Below, piece after piece: positions 9,457 to 17,751 of a stretch of DNA of 64,000 nucleotides. The notes below the pieces were generated by a model. That model made no database searches. It was not told the DNA's origin and worked only from the letters and a program-made list of their open reading frames with translations. Each line of letters opens with the position of its first letter. Position 1 is the stretch's first letter. The stretch is from the IMG/VR virus record IMGVR_UViG_3300020477_001932, positions 1-64,000 of that record, one strand, 5' to 3'. The position numbers were made by a program, and so were the translations under genes. This DNA comes from a virus.

Positions 9457-10080
9457 ATGAAACTAATAACAGAACATACAAGTGATGTAGAATATATTGT
9501 TGAAGGTAAAGATAAACAACAATATATTAAAGGTATCTTTATGCAATCTGATATTAAGAATCAGAATGGCAGAGTATATCCTTTTTCTGTTCTTCAAAAA
9601 CAAGTAAAAGAATTTAATAATAAATTTGTGAAACAAGATCGAGCATTGGGCGAACTTGGCCATCCAATGGGGCCAACAATTAATCTTGATCGTGTTTCTC
9701 ATGTAATCACAGAATTAATAGAAGATGGTAAAAATTTTGTTGGAAAAGCAAAAATTATTGACACACCGAATGGAAAGATTGTAAAAAATCTTCTTGAGTC
9801 TGGTGTTCGTTTAGGTGTGAGTTCAAGAGGGCTTGGTTCTGTAAAAACAAATAAAAAGGGTGTGAATGAAGTACAAGATGATTTTGTACTTTCCACCGTT
9901 GATATTGTTTCTGATCCAAGTGCCCCTGACGCATTTGTTAATGGCATCATGGAAGGAAAAGAGTTTACTTTAACAGGTGAAGTTGAATATGATATTCAAC
10001 AGGAAATTAGAGATACTGTCAAATTTAGACTTGAACAAAAGAAGATTGAACTATTCAAAAAATTCATGGGTGGTTTATAA
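9457..10080 (+). CDS. 21: Prohead core scaffold and serine protease gp21
   Basis: A 207-residue protein with the gp21 signature: IKNQNGRVYP at about 34-42, catalytic His in GELGHPMGP (His69), catalytic Ser in GVSSRGLGS (Ser122/123), and an Asp in VDIVSDPSAPDAF. In T4 it cleaves capsid, scaffold and internal proteins after (I/L)xE, then self-destructs. The phage's gp23 and five genes at 48490-52373 carry matching sites near their N-termini. It lies in the canonical place before the scaffold gene. Confidence 0.95.
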   Translation: MKLITEHTSDVEYIVEGKDKQQYIKGIFMQSDIKNQNGRVYPFSVLQKQVKEFNNKFVKQDRALGELGHPMGPTINLDRVSHVITELIEDGKNFVGKAKIIDTPNGKIVKNLLESGVRLGVSSRGLGSVKTNKKGVNEVQDDFVLSTVDIVSDPSAPDAFVNGIMEGKEFTLTGEVEYDIQQEIRDTVKFRLEQKKIELFKKFMGGL

Positions 10081-10110
10081 TTTAATTTTAATTTAAAAGG
10101 AGCTATTAAA

Positions 10111-11148
10111 ATGGCTAAAGAAAATGGACAAGTTGAAGAAGCAGAGATAATGGAAGATAGTGATATTGAGAAAAAGATTGAAGAAGGTGCTGGAGCAACT
10201 GCTAATAAAGAGTTAGGTCTGCCTGATGTTGATGATGAAGAAGGTCGCGAAGATTCAGAAGAAGATGGTGAAGGCGGAACAAAGAAAGCACCAGAAAACA
10301 AAACCAAACCTTCTAAAGCATCTGCAAAACAAGAAGCTAAGAAAGAAGATAAAGAAGATGATGTAAAAGAAGAAGAGGAAGAAGCTGAAGAAGAAGAAGC
10401 TAAGAAAGAAGAAATCGAAGTTAATGTAGATGAAGATGTTGCTGCATTGATTAACGGTGAAGAACTTTCTGAAGAATTTAAAACTAAAGCTGCTACAATC
10501 TTTGAAGCTGCTGTTAAATCTAAAATTGCAAAAATTCGCAAACAGATTAGAGAAGAATCTAAGAAAGAGCAAGACGAGCGTATTACATCTATGCAGGATG
10601 AAATGACTGAGAATATGGATAAATACCTCAACTATGCTGCTAAAGAGTGGATGGAAGAAAACAAACTGGCAGTAGAACATGGTGTTCGTAACGAAGTTAC
10701 AGATAGCCTTGTTGCTGGTTTGAAAAAACTATTGGAAGATCATTACATTGATGTTCCAGAAGAAAAAGAAGATGTTTTTGAAAGTCTAGTAATTGAAAAT
10801 AAAGAACTTGAAGAAAAACTAGACACACAAACCCAGAAGCACATGGATACCGTGAAAGAATTAAATACATATAAGGCTGCTTCTATTTTCCAGACCGTTG
10901 CAGAAGGAATGGTCGATACTGATGTTGAAAAGTTTAAAGAATTGGTAGAGGACGTTGATTACGACGCTGATGAACAATATGCAGAAAAATTGAATACTAT
11001 CAAGAATAGCTATTTCAAATCAGATAAAAAAGATGAAGTTGTTGATAACAAGCAAACTGCTGGCACAAACAATCCAGTTGTAGATGGACAAGGTGATGGG
11101 CGTATGGATAGTGTATTAAAAGCAATTTCTAGTTTATCAAAAAAATAA
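10111..11148 (+). CDS. 22: Prohead scaffolding core protein gp22
   Basis: A 345-residue, very acidic, Glu/Lys-rich protein. The first 110 residues are almost pure low-complexity Glu/Asp/Lys, followed by helical segments such as FEAAVKSKIAKIRKQIREE and KEWMEENKLAVEHGVRNEV that resemble the conserved gp22 core. It forms the internal scaffold and is degraded by gp21. Its position between the protease and major capsid genes and its good AAAAGGAG site support the call. Confidence 0.9.
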   Translation: MAKENGQVEEAEIMEDSDIEKKIEEGAGATANKELGLPDVDDEEGREDSEEDGEGGTKKAPENKTKPSKASAKQEAKKEDKEDDVKEEEEEAEEEEAKKEEIEVNVDEDVAALINGEELSEEFKTKAATIFEAAVKSKIAKIRKQIREESKKEQDERITSMQDEMTENMDKYLNYAAKEWMEENKLAVEHGVRNEVTDSLVAGLKKLLEDHYIDVPEEKEDVFESLVIENKELEEKLDTQTQKHMDTVKELNTYKAASIFQTVAEGMVDTDVEKFKELVEDVDYDADEQYAEKLNTIKNSYFKSDKKDEVVDNKQTAGTNNPVVDGQGDGRMDSVLKAISSLSKK

Positions 11149-11204
11149 TGGGATAAGTGATTTAGACTTAAATTAATTAAACAAATTTTAAAGGAGTAAC
11201 TAAT

Positions 11205-12509
11205 ATGTATATGGCAGAAGAACTTTCTGAGAAGTGGAAGCCCGTAATGGAGCATGAGGCACTTCCAGAAATAAAAGACTCTTATCGACGCGATGTTACA
11301 TTGCGTTTGTTGGAAAATCAGGAGAAGTTTCTTAACGAAGCAGCTCCTACAAACTTCATGGGTGCTGCTGGTGCCGAAGGTGCTAACAAATCCGGTGGAA
11401 TTGATATTTGGGATCCTATTTTGATGGGTCTAGTTCGACGCTCTATGCCTCAAATGATCGCTTATGACATTTGTGGTGTTCAGCCTATGACTGGTCCTAC
11501 GGGATTGATCTTTGCTATGAAAGCACGTTACACGAATCAAAGTGGTGGCGAAGCTTTCGGTGCAGCTGGAACCGGTGCAGACGAATCTCATACAGAGCAT
11601 TCTGGTACTGGTACACATACAACAACGGATGATACCAACAATCCTTTCTCTGCTAACGATACCTGGAAAACAGGCGGTGGTATGGCAACAGGTAATGCTG
11701 AAGCTCTCGGAGATGGTACTGGTCCTCATTTCGCAGAAATGGCTTTCACCATTGAGAAAACTTCCGTAACTGCAAAATCTCGAGCTCTGAAAGCTGAATA
11801 CTCTACGGAGTTGGCTCAAGACTTGAAAGCAGTTCATGGTCTTGATGCTGAAACAGAATTGGCAAATATTTTGTCAACTGAAATTCTGCAAGAGATCAAC
11901 CGTGAAGTTGTCCGCACAATTTATTATTGTGCAAAACCTGGTGCGCAGCGTGATACAACAACAGCTGGTTCTTTTGATCTGGACACAGACTCTAACGGTC
12001 GTTGGTCAGTTGAGAAGTTCAAAGGTTTGATGTATCAAATCGAGCGTGATCGTAACGAAATCGGACACGACACACGACGCGGCAAAGGTAACTTTATGAT
12101 CTGTTCTGCTGACGTTGCATCCGCAATGGCTATGGCAGGTATGTTGGAAGCAGGTCATGCACTTAACACAGACGATACAATGTCCACATTTGCTGGTACA
12201 ATGAACGGAATGAAAGTTTACGTTGATCCTTACTACACATCTGATGTTGGTCAGTTCTACTTGGTTGGTTACAAAGGTGCATCTGCTTATGATGCAGGCC
12301 TTTTCTACTGTCCTTACGTTCCTCTACAAATGGTTCGTGCGATGGGTGAAAACACATTCCAACCAAAAATCGGTTTCAAAACTCGTTACGGAATGGTGAA
12401 AAATCCTTTCGTAAACGGTGGTGGCGAAATTGATTTCACAACTGGTGGTACAACCGATTTCGGTAAAAACCAATATTACAGAAAAGTTAGCATTGCCAAC
12501 TTGATGTAA
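11205..12509 (+). CDS. 23: Major capsid protein gp23
   Basis: The 434-residue protein has the gp23 core WDPILMGLVRRSMPQMIAYDICGVQPM, then TGPTGLIFAMKARY, and the C-terminal PKIGFKTRYGMVKNPF. The N-terminus contains KFLNEAAPTN, which aligns with the T4 gp23 maturation site, so gp21 should cut after Glu45. Codon use shifts to more C- and G-ending codons here than in neighbours, as expected for the most highly expressed gene. The in-frame start is ATG TAT ATG behind AAAGGAG; the second ATG (11211) is a possible alternative. Confidence 0.97.
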   Translation: MYMAEELSEKWKPVMEHEALPEIKDSYRRDVTLRLLENQEKFLNEAAPTNFMGAAGAEGANKSGGIDIWDPILMGLVRRSMPQMIAYDICGVQPMTGPTGLIFAMKARYTNQSGGEAFGAAGTGADESHTEHSGTGTHTTTDDTNNPFSANDTWKTGGGMATGNAEALGDGTGPHFAEMAFTIEKTSVTAKSRALKAEYSTELAQDLKAVHGLDAETELANILSTEILQEINREVVRTIYYCAKPGAQRDTTTAGSFDLDTDSNGRWSVEKFKGLMYQIERDRNEIGHDTRRGKGNFMICSADVASAMAMAGMLEAGHALNTDDTMSTFAGTMNGMKVYVDPYYTSDVGQFYLVGYKGASAYDAGLFYCPYVPLQMVRAMGENTFQPKIGFKTRYGMVKNPFVNGGGEIDFTTGGTTDFGKNQYYRKVSIANLM

Positions 12510-12532
12510 TTTCAGTTTAGTTTTATTAAATC

Positions 12533-12566
12533 GGGTAGGGAACTTATGTTCCCTGCCCTTTTTTTT
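12533..12566 (+). terminator. Rho-independent terminator after gene 23
   Basis: An 11-pair stem (GGGTAGGGAAC with GTTCCCTGCCC, one T-G wobble) is followed by eight T. It ends the head gene transcript. The next 150 bases to 12716 hold one early-type and one late promoter. Confidence 0.92.
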
Positions 12567-12623
12567 GGCATGAAGAAAAAAGTCTTAAAATAGACGAGGA
12601 TTCATTTTTTCTTAACTTTTTCC

Positions 12624-12652
12624 TTGCATTGGGCTTTTTTTTGTGTTATTGT
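12624..12652 (+). promoter_or_regulatory. Early/middle-type promoter (TTCCTTGCAT class)
   Basis: TTGCAT and TATTGT separated by 17 bases, with the upstream TTTTTCC extension shared by at least seven other intergenic sites in the window. It drives the tail-tube-fold gene at 12717, whose ATG is about 58 bases past the expected transcript start. Confidence 0.6.
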
Positions 12653-12676
12653 TTCTATGTGGGTTGGGTCAAGTAT

Positions 12677-12684
12677 TATAAATA
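12677..12684 (+). promoter_or_regulatory. Late promoter TATAAATA
   Basis: An exact TATAAATA 33 bases before the structural gene at 12717. Together with the early-type promoter just upstream it gives this gene two phases of transcription. Confidence 0.7.
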
Positions 12685-12716
12685 TATATATTAACTAATT
12701 AATTAGAGTATATGAA

Positions 12717-13238
12717 ATGGCTTTAAAACCAAAAGAATTAAATCAATTAAATGTAGTATCTTTTCAAACGAACTTTACAAGGCTACCTAATGTAAACTTC
12801 TTTTGTCAAAGAGTTAATATACCAGCTATGACTCTTGGTGCGACTATTCAAACAACACCATTTTCAGATGTTAATTTTGCTGGTGATAAGCTTACATTTG
12901 AACAAATGACTATGAATTTTTATGTAAATGAAGATTTGTCCAATTATTTAGAAATATATGATTGGCTTATTTCTTTGGGATTTCCAGATAATTATAAACA
13001 GTATAATCTAAAAGATAGCTCATTAAATTTTGCGGCGAATGAGACAACAACATCAGATATGAATCTTATACTAGAAACCAATAAATCCAACCCCAATTAT
13101 AGTGTAGTATTCAGAGAGGCTTTTCCTGTATCATTAGGGAGTATTGAGCTTGATACTGCAGCCACAACATTAGAGCCGATTGTAGTTGATGCTACATTTG
13201 CTTATTCTGGCTCATTTTCTATCGACAAAATTATCTAA
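12717..13238 (+). CDS. Tail-tube-fold structural protein (gp19 paralogue)
   Basis: A 173-residue protein. Residues about 25-90 follow the gp19 pattern at 6800: here IPAMTLGATIQTTPFSD, then GDKLTFEQMTMNFYVNED and YDWL; in gp19 SIPASTIGNMDVPYRGR, then GDRTFEDWTV and a similar ERWM. The shared order of strands and the IPAxTxG turn point to a tail-tube fold, so it may be a tube initiator, terminator or baseplate tube protein. It sits between capsid gene 23 and uvsY, with a late promoter upstream. The exact T4 equivalent cannot be named from sequence alone. Confidence 0.72.
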   Translation: MALKPKELNQLNVVSFQTNFTRLPNVNFFCQRVNIPAMTLGATIQTTPFSDVNFAGDKLTFEQMTMNFYVNEDLSNYLEIYDWLISLGFPDNYKQYNLKDSSLNFAANETTTSDMNLILETNKSNPNYSVVFREAFPVSLGSIELDTAATTLEPIVVDATFAYSGSFSIDKII

Positions 13239-13246
13239 CTTGTTCC

Positions 13247-13275
13247 TTGTATTTCCAATATTATTTTGTTATACT
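13247..13275 (+). promoter_or_regulatory. Promoter of uvsY, leaderless type
   Basis: TTGTAT, a 17-base spacer, then TATACT, preceded by GTTCC. The expected transcript start falls at or one base before the A of the uvsY ATG at 13283, and no ribosome binding site precedes that ATG, so a leaderless mRNA is predicted. Confidence 0.8.
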
Positions 13276-13282
13276 TTAAAGT

Positions 13283-13720
13283 ATGAAAATTGAAGAACTA
13301 AAAGAAATGATTAACAAAGATGCAGCTTTCTTAAAAGAAGAAAGTCATATGGACACCTCTTCGCTTTCTATACCAGAATTACACGCAAAGTATTTGTCTA
13401 TAATATATGATGAAAAGCTTGCATTAGATTATTTTAAAGTAGAATATAAAGTTTTAAAACGTGATAAATGGATATATTATACTGGAAAAGCTGACCCTGA
13501 TGTATATGAACAAAAACCTTTTAATTTAAATATATTAAAAGCAGATGTTGATAAGTTCCTTGATGCCGATACAGATTTAAATGCACTTCATTTAAAAGTT
13601 AGAGCTCAAGAAGAAAAACTTAATTTAATAACAGAGATAGTTAAAAGTATTGTGGGTCATTCTTTTAGTGTTGGTAATGCAATAAAATGGAAAAAATTTT
13701 TGAATGGTGAGCTTGGATGA
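13283..13720 (+). CDS. uvsY: Recombination mediator UvsY
   Basis: A 145-residue protein whose N-terminus (MKIEELKEMINKDAAF) and central WIYYTGKADPDVYEQKPF align with T4 UvsY (137 residues). UvsY loads the UvsX recombinase onto gp32-coated single-stranded DNA. It overlaps uvsW by four bases, the conserved T4 pairing. The family N-terminus fixes the start at this ATG, which makes the very short distance to its promoter meaningful. Confidence 0.92.
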   Translation: MKIEELKEMINKDAAFLKEESHMDTSSLSIPELHAKYLSIIYDEKLALDYFKVEYKVLKRDKWIYYTGKADPDVYEQKPFNLNILKADVDKFLDADTDLNALHLKVRAQEEKLNLITEIVKSIVGHSFSVGNAIKWKKFLNGELG

Positions 13721-15204
13721 TTGTGGTTGGAAAACTGAATGAAACTTTCTTACAAGTATCTTGTGAGAGACACGTTGCGTATGAATTGAATGAGTATTTT
13801 TCTTTTAAAGTACCAAACTTTCAATTTCATCCGAAGTTTAAAGCGAAACTATGGGATGGTAAGATACGTTTGTTTAATATTCAAACTGGACAAATGTATC
13901 TTGGACTATACCCATACTTGAAGGAATGGGCAGATAAACATTCTTACAAATTACAATCCGACATAGTAGAGGCCCGAAAGTTAAAGGGCATGGGTGTTAC
14001 GGAGATAAAAGAGTTTTTTGATTCGTTAAAACTCCATTGTAAGAATGTTCCCATTACTCCAAGAGATTATCAAGTTTCATCATTCATTCATTGTGTTAAA
14101 CAAGAAAGAGCTTTGTTGTTGTCTCCTACTTCATCAGGAAAGAGTCTGGTTATATATTCATTAATTAGATGGCATCAACGGTTCATTGAGAATGATAAGA
14201 TATTAATATTAGTACCAACAACAAATCTTGTTAGACAGATGTATAATGATTTTGGTGATTATTCGTCAAAACTAAAAGATTGGAATGTTGAAGAACAATG
14301 CCACCAAATATATTCTGGTAAAGAAAAAGAAACAAACAAACAGATATATATAAGTACATGGCAATCCCTATTCCGTTTGGGGACCCCATACTTCAAGAAA
14401 TTTGGAATGGTTATAGGTGATGAAGCTCATTTATGTAATGCCCAAAGTCTCAAAGGTATTTTGGAAAAGATGGTAACGTGCAGATACCGATTTGGAACTA
14501 CTGGAACAATTACTGATTCTAAGACTAATAAATTAGTATTAGAGGGATTGTTTGGAAAGACTTATCAAGCCATTACTTCAAAAGAATTGATGGATGATAA
14601 ACATATATCTGATTTAAAGATTGAGTGTTTGGTTTTAGGATATACAGATAAAGAAAAACAGTTATTAAAGAAAGCAACATATCAAGAAGAAATAGATTTT
14701 ATCGTTTCAAGTCCGAAAAGAAATGAATTTATATGTGAATTAGCATTGGCCAGAAAAGGTAACGTATTGGTCTTATTTAATTATGTAGAGAAGCATGGTA
14801 AAGTTTTAGAGAAAATATTGAAGTCTAAATTAAAGACAGACAGAAATATTTTCTTTATAGCTGGTGAAACTTCAGTAGAGGATAGAGAATCTATTAGGCA
14901 AATCACGGAAGTTGAAAACTCTATTATTGTGGCATCATCAGGAGTATTGTCAACGGGTGTCAATATTAAAAATTTACAATCATTAATATTTGCTCATCCA
15001 TATAAAGGTAAGATTAGAAATCTTCAATCCATAGGAAGGGTGTTACGATTAGATGATAAAGAAAACAAGGCTATATTGTTTGATGTAGTTGATGATCTTA
15101 GTTGGAAGAAACACCAAAATTATGGGATTAAACATTGGAGTGAAAGAGTGAAAACTTATACTAATGAGAAGTTTGAATATAATATTAGAGAAATAACTTT
15201 ATAA
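13717..15204 (+). CDS. uvsW: DNA helicase UvsW (superfamily 2)
   Basis: A 495-residue SF2 helicase. An N-terminal UvsW domain (SCERHVAYELNEYFSFKVPNF) precedes the RecA-like cores: ITPRDYQ (Q motif), LSPTSSGKSLVIYSL (motif I), GDEAHLC (DEAH-type motif II), FGTTGTI (motif III), and a C-terminal half ending in QSIGRVLR (motif VI). T4 UvsW remodels branched recombination intermediates and R-loops and helps switch origin-dependent to recombination-dependent replication. The length and order match T4 UvsW (about 500 residues). Confidence 0.95.
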   Translation: MIVVGKLNETFLQVSCERHVAYELNEYFSFKVPNFQFHPKFKAKLWDGKIRLFNIQTGQMYLGLYPYLKEWADKHSYKLQSDIVEARKLKGMGVTEIKEFFDSLKLHCKNVPITPRDYQVSSFIHCVKQERALLLSPTSSGKSLVIYSLIRWHQRFIENDKILILVPTTNLVRQMYNDFGDYSSKLKDWNVEEQCHQIYSGKEKETNKQIYISTWQSLFRLGTPYFKKFGMVIGDEAHLCNAQSLKGILEKMVTCRYRFGTTGTITDSKTNKLVLEGLFGKTYQAITSKELMDDKHISDLKIECLVLGYTDKEKQLLKKATYQEEIDFIVSSPKRNEFICELALARKGNVLVLFNYVEKHGKVLEKILKSKLKTDRNIFFIAGETSVEDRESIRQITEVENSIIVASSGVLSTGVNIKNLQSLIFAHPYKGKIRNLQSIGRVLRLDDKENKAILFDVVDDLSWKKHQNYGIKHWSERVKTYTNEKFEYNIREITL

Positions 15205-15215
15205 AGGAAAATAAA

Positions 15216-15377
15216 ATGGGTAAAACTTACAAGAAGATTGTGAGAAACAAATTTGAAAAGAAAAAATTTAATAACTTAAAGAAAAAACAATTAGAAGAGG
15301 AATATGAAGATGAGTACGAAGAAGATGAAGTCTTGTCGGAGGTGCAAGACCAAGACGGAACACAAAAAGACCTCTGA
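15216..15377 (+). CDS. Small charged protein
   Basis: A 53-residue open frame starting MGKTYKKIVRNKFEKKKF and ending in an acidic run. AAAGGAAA precedes the ATG, and it starts 12 bases after uvsW. It is half basic and half acidic with no known motif. Its last 68 bases overlap the zinc-ribbon gene at 15310 in another frame. The ribosome site and position in a tight operon support expression; function unknown. Confidence 0.55.
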   Translation: MGKTYKKIVRNKFEKKKFNNLKKKQLEEEYEDEYEEDEVLSEVQDQDGTQKDL

Positions 15378-15507
15378 AGGATTTGCAGGTAAAATATATT
15401 ATGAAGATTTTACTTGTAGTGTATGTGGTGCTATAAATTTATTTAAAAAACGAAAATTACCAAAACATGAGACAATATATTATGTTAGTTCTAATTGTCC
15501 CTACTAA
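15310..15507 (+). CDS. Small zinc-ribbon protein
   Basis: A 65-residue basic protein with CRRCKTKTEHKK near the start and CSVCGAINLF in the middle, a two-knuckle zinc ribbon. The ATG at 15310 is nine bases after AGAGG; an in-frame ATG at 15304 is too close to it. It overlaps the preceding gene out of frame. Proteins like this in T4-like phages usually bind nucleic acid or RNA polymerase, but no specific role can be read. Confidence 0.7.
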   Translation: MSTKKMKSCRRCKTKTEHKKTSEGFAGKIYYEDFTCSVCGAINLFKKRKLPKHETIYYVSSNCPY

Positions 15508-15519
15508 AAGGAATATAAA

Positions 15520-15945
15520 ATGAAAGTTAATATGATTAATAAAAGTGAAAATCCATTACCAAAGTATGCAAAAGAAGGTGATGCTGGTATGGATATTTGT
15601 GCAGCTGAAGATGTTGCTATACCAGCATTTTGTTGGGAGGCAATTTTAACTGGAATATATATGCAACTTCCAGAAGGCTATGAATGTCAAATAAGATCAA
15701 GGTCTGGATTAGCTGCAAAACATGGTATTCAAGTTTTAAATAGTCCTGGCACTATTGATTCTGGTTATCGTGGTGAAGTTAAAGTTATATTAAAAAATAA
15801 TGCATACGCACCTTATGATATTAAAAAAGGTGATAGAATTGCACAGATGGTTTTTGCACCTGTAACAACTGCATCTATTACAGAAGTTGCTGAACTTTCT
15901 GATTCAGAACGTGGTGAAGGTGGATTGGGGAGTACAGGAAAATGA
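15520..15945 (+). CDS. dut: dUTP diphosphatase
   Basis: A 141-residue trimeric-type dUTPase with all five motifs in order: GDAGMDICA (I), RSRSGLAAKHGI (III region II-III), NSPGTIDSGYRGEV (III), GDRIAQMVF (IV) and the Gly-rich C-terminal RGEGGLGSTGK (V). It hydrolyses dUTP to dUMP and pyrophosphate, keeping uracil out of DNA and supplying dUMP to the ThyX encoded at 59812. The stop overlaps the gene 55 start by four bases. Confidence 0.96.
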   Translation: MKVNMINKSENPLPKYAKEGDAGMDICAAEDVAIPAFCWEAILTGIYMQLPEGYECQIRSRSGLAAKHGIQVLNSPGTIDSGYRGEVKVILKNNAYAPYDIKKGDRIAQMVFAPVTTASITEVAELSDSERGEGGLGSTGK

Positions 15946-16466
15946 CTGATAAGAAAAAACATTATGTTGACAATGAGAAGTTTTTTACTGAAATGAAGAA
16001 ATGGAAGCAAAGAGTACATGATGCTCGTGAGGTGGAAGATGATGATCCACCTACAACTGAATATATGGGTGAGTGTTTTCTAAAGATTTGTGAACATCTA
16101 GCCATGCGTCCAAATTTTATTAATTACACATTCCGTGATGATTTGATTTCTGATGGAATCGAGAATTGTTTGCTTTATGCTCACAATTTCAATCCAGAAA
16201 AATCGAAGAATCCTTTTTCATATTTTACACAAATTATTCATCATGCTTACGTTAGGAGGATAGTAAAAGAAAGAAAATTAATGCACGTTAAATATCTGCT
16301 CGTTGAACGGGAAGGTATATTAGAAGAAATAAGTAAATCTGGTGAAAGCCATAAAAAAATGACTAAAGAATGGGTGGACTATTTAAGAACCCATGAAAAA
16401 TATGCTGTAAATCCAACAAAGAAGAAAAAGAAGAAGAAGGCTGATTTAGAGTTGTATTATAGATAA
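15942..16466 (+). CDS. 55: Late-transcription sigma factor gp55
   Basis: A 174-residue protein of the T4 gp55 family. FRDDLISDGIENCLLYAHNFNPEKSKNPFSYFTQIIHHAYVRRI is the sigma region 2-like core that recognises TATAAATA. It replaces host sigma on RNA polymerase and requires the sliding clamp for activated late transcription. The basic run KKKKKKK near the end is followed by ADLELYYR, a hydrophobic C-terminal tail in the place where T4 gp55 contacts the clamp. Confidence 0.93.
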   Translation: MTDKKKHYVDNEKFFTEMKKWKQRVHDAREVEDDDPPTTEYMGECFLKICEHLAMRPNFINYTFRDDLISDGIENCLLYAHNFNPEKSKNPFSYFTQIIHHAYVRRIVKERKLMHVKYLLVEREGILEEISKSGESHKKMTKEWVDYLRTHEKYAVNPTKKKKKKKADLELYYR

Positions 16467-16477
16467 AAAGTTTTTCC

Positions 16478-16506
16478 TTGTATTTTTAATTAATTTATAG
16501 TATAAT
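16478..16506 (+). promoter_or_regulatory. Early/middle-type promoter before the gene 47 group
   Basis: TTGTAT, a 17-base spacer and a perfect TATAAT, with the TTTTTCC extension. The expected transcript start is near 16513, leaving about eight bases before the ATG at 16521. Confidence 0.8.
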
Positions 16507-16520
16507 TCTTGGAGTTATTA

Positions 16521-16757
16521 ATGGATTATCATGTTATGGCTAATGAAGAATGTCAAAGATGCAAACAATTTGAATTAGACCATAAATTTAAACATTGTTC
16601 TTTTACAGTAAGTCGTTTGGAAAATGGAAACGCATTACAAGAATTTGAATGTTCAAGATGTAAATTTAAATGGGAAAGGATATATGAAAGTAGCTCTAAT
16701 TACAGATCAACATTTCGGGGGAAAACAGGACAGTCAGAACTTTTTAAATCACATTGA
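16521..16757 (+). CDS. Small two-knuckle zinc protein
   Basis: A 78-residue frame with CQRCKQFE, a central HCSF and CSRCKFKWER, the layout of a zinc ribbon. It is the first gene after a strong promoter and has GGAG close to the ATG. Its final 74 bases overlap gene 47 in a different frame; the shared part codes for a Ser/Arg-rich tail. The Cys pairs all lie in the non-overlapping part, which supports a real gene. Function unknown. Confidence 0.6.
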   Translation: MDYHVMANEECQRCKQFELDHKFKHCSFTVSRLENGNALQEFECSRCKFKWERIYESSSNYRSTFRGKTGQSELFKSH

Positions 16758-17751
16758 GAGGTTTTACCGTGAACAATTTTTTCCATATTTGTCTGAAAAT
16801 AACATTCATACTGTTATTGATCTTGGCGATACTTTTGATCGCAGAAAGTTTGTTAATTTTAATACATTAGATAAAGTACGTCAATTTTATTTTGATGTAT
16901 TCTACGAAAACGGTATTAAATTACATTCTATCGTAGGCAATCATTCTACTTATTACAGAAATACAAATTCTGTTAATAGCTCTGAATTACTTTATGGTCA
17001 TTATGATAATATTGAAGTCTATCCAGAAGTTGAAACGATATGCCTTGATGGAACACTTATTGATTTAATACCTTGGATAAATTCAGAAAATTATGATAAG
17101 ACAATGTATTTTATCAAAAATTCTAAATCACAAATTGCTCTTGGACATTTAGAAGTTGCTGGATTTGCCATGTATAAAGGATATAATGCAGAGGATGGTA
17201 TTGCAAAAGATATATTTAAAGGATATGAGATAGTATGTTCTGGTCATTATCATCATAAGTCAAGTAAAGATAACATTCATTATCTTGGAGCTCCATACGA
17301 AATTACATGGAATGATTATGATGATCCTAGAGGGTTTCATGTATTAGATACAGAAATCAGAGAAATAGAGTTTATTCGTAATAAGTTTAGGTTGTTTGAA
17401 AAAATATATTATGATGATGAAAATACAGATTATGATACAATAGATACTGGTTATTATAAGAATAAGATAGTTAAACTGATTGTAGAAAATAAGAATAACA
17501 CAAATAATTATGAGAATTTTGTGGATAAGTTATATGAATCAGAATTAGCTGATTTAACTATACTTGAAGATTTGTCAGAGTATAGTGCTAGATATAGTGA
17601 AGATGAAGATGATGATGTTGAAATAAGTAATACTTCAGATTTCTTAGATGAGTATGTTGATGGTATGTCTGAAAATAAGAGTGAAGAAAAGGTTAAAGTA
17701 AAAAAATTATTAAAAGTTATTTATGATGAAGCCCTTAACATGGATGAATAA
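16684..17751 (+). CDS. 47: Recombination nuclease subunit gp47 (SbcD/Mre11-like)
   Basis: A 355-residue metallophosphoesterase. Motifs in order: ITDQHFGGK (I), DLGDTFDRR (II), VGNHS (III), ALGHLEV (IV) and CSGHYHHK (V), which bind the two catalytic metals. With gp46 it makes the Mre11/Rad50-type complex that resects ends for recombination-dependent replication. The frame is open upstream to 16624, but the ATG at 16684 follows GGGAAAGGA and begins at the family start MKVALITDQH. Confidence 0.94.
   Translation: MKVALITDQHFGGKQDSQNFLNHIERFYREQFFPYLSENNIHTVIDLGDTFDRRKFVNFNTLDKVRQFYFDVFYENGIKLHSIVGNHSTYYRNTNSVNSSELLYGHYDNIEVYPEVETICLDGTLIDLIPWINSENYDKTMYFIKNSKSQIALGHLEVAGFAMYKGYNAEDGIAKDIFKGYEIVCSGHYHHKSSKDNIHYLGAPYEITWNDYDDPRGFHVLDTEIREIEFIRNKFRLFEKIYYDDENTDYDTIDTGYYKNKIVKLIVENKNNTNNYENFVDKLYESELADLTILEDLSEYSARYSEDEDDDVEISNTSDFLDEYVDGMSENKSEEKVKVKKLLKVIYDEALNMDE

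Noticed and set aside
9996-10631. Long antisense open frame (211 codons, Ser-rich) opposite gene 22
   Set aside because: It mirrors the Glu/Lys-rich low-complexity codons of the scaffold gene; no ribosome site, no family pattern, and no other gene lies on the minus strand.
12657-12698. A 13-codon frame (starting ATG TGG GTT) near the transcript start of the 12624 promoter, as a leader peptide
   Set aside because: Its ATG would lie about two bases before the predicted transcript start and it has no ribosome site; chance is more likely.
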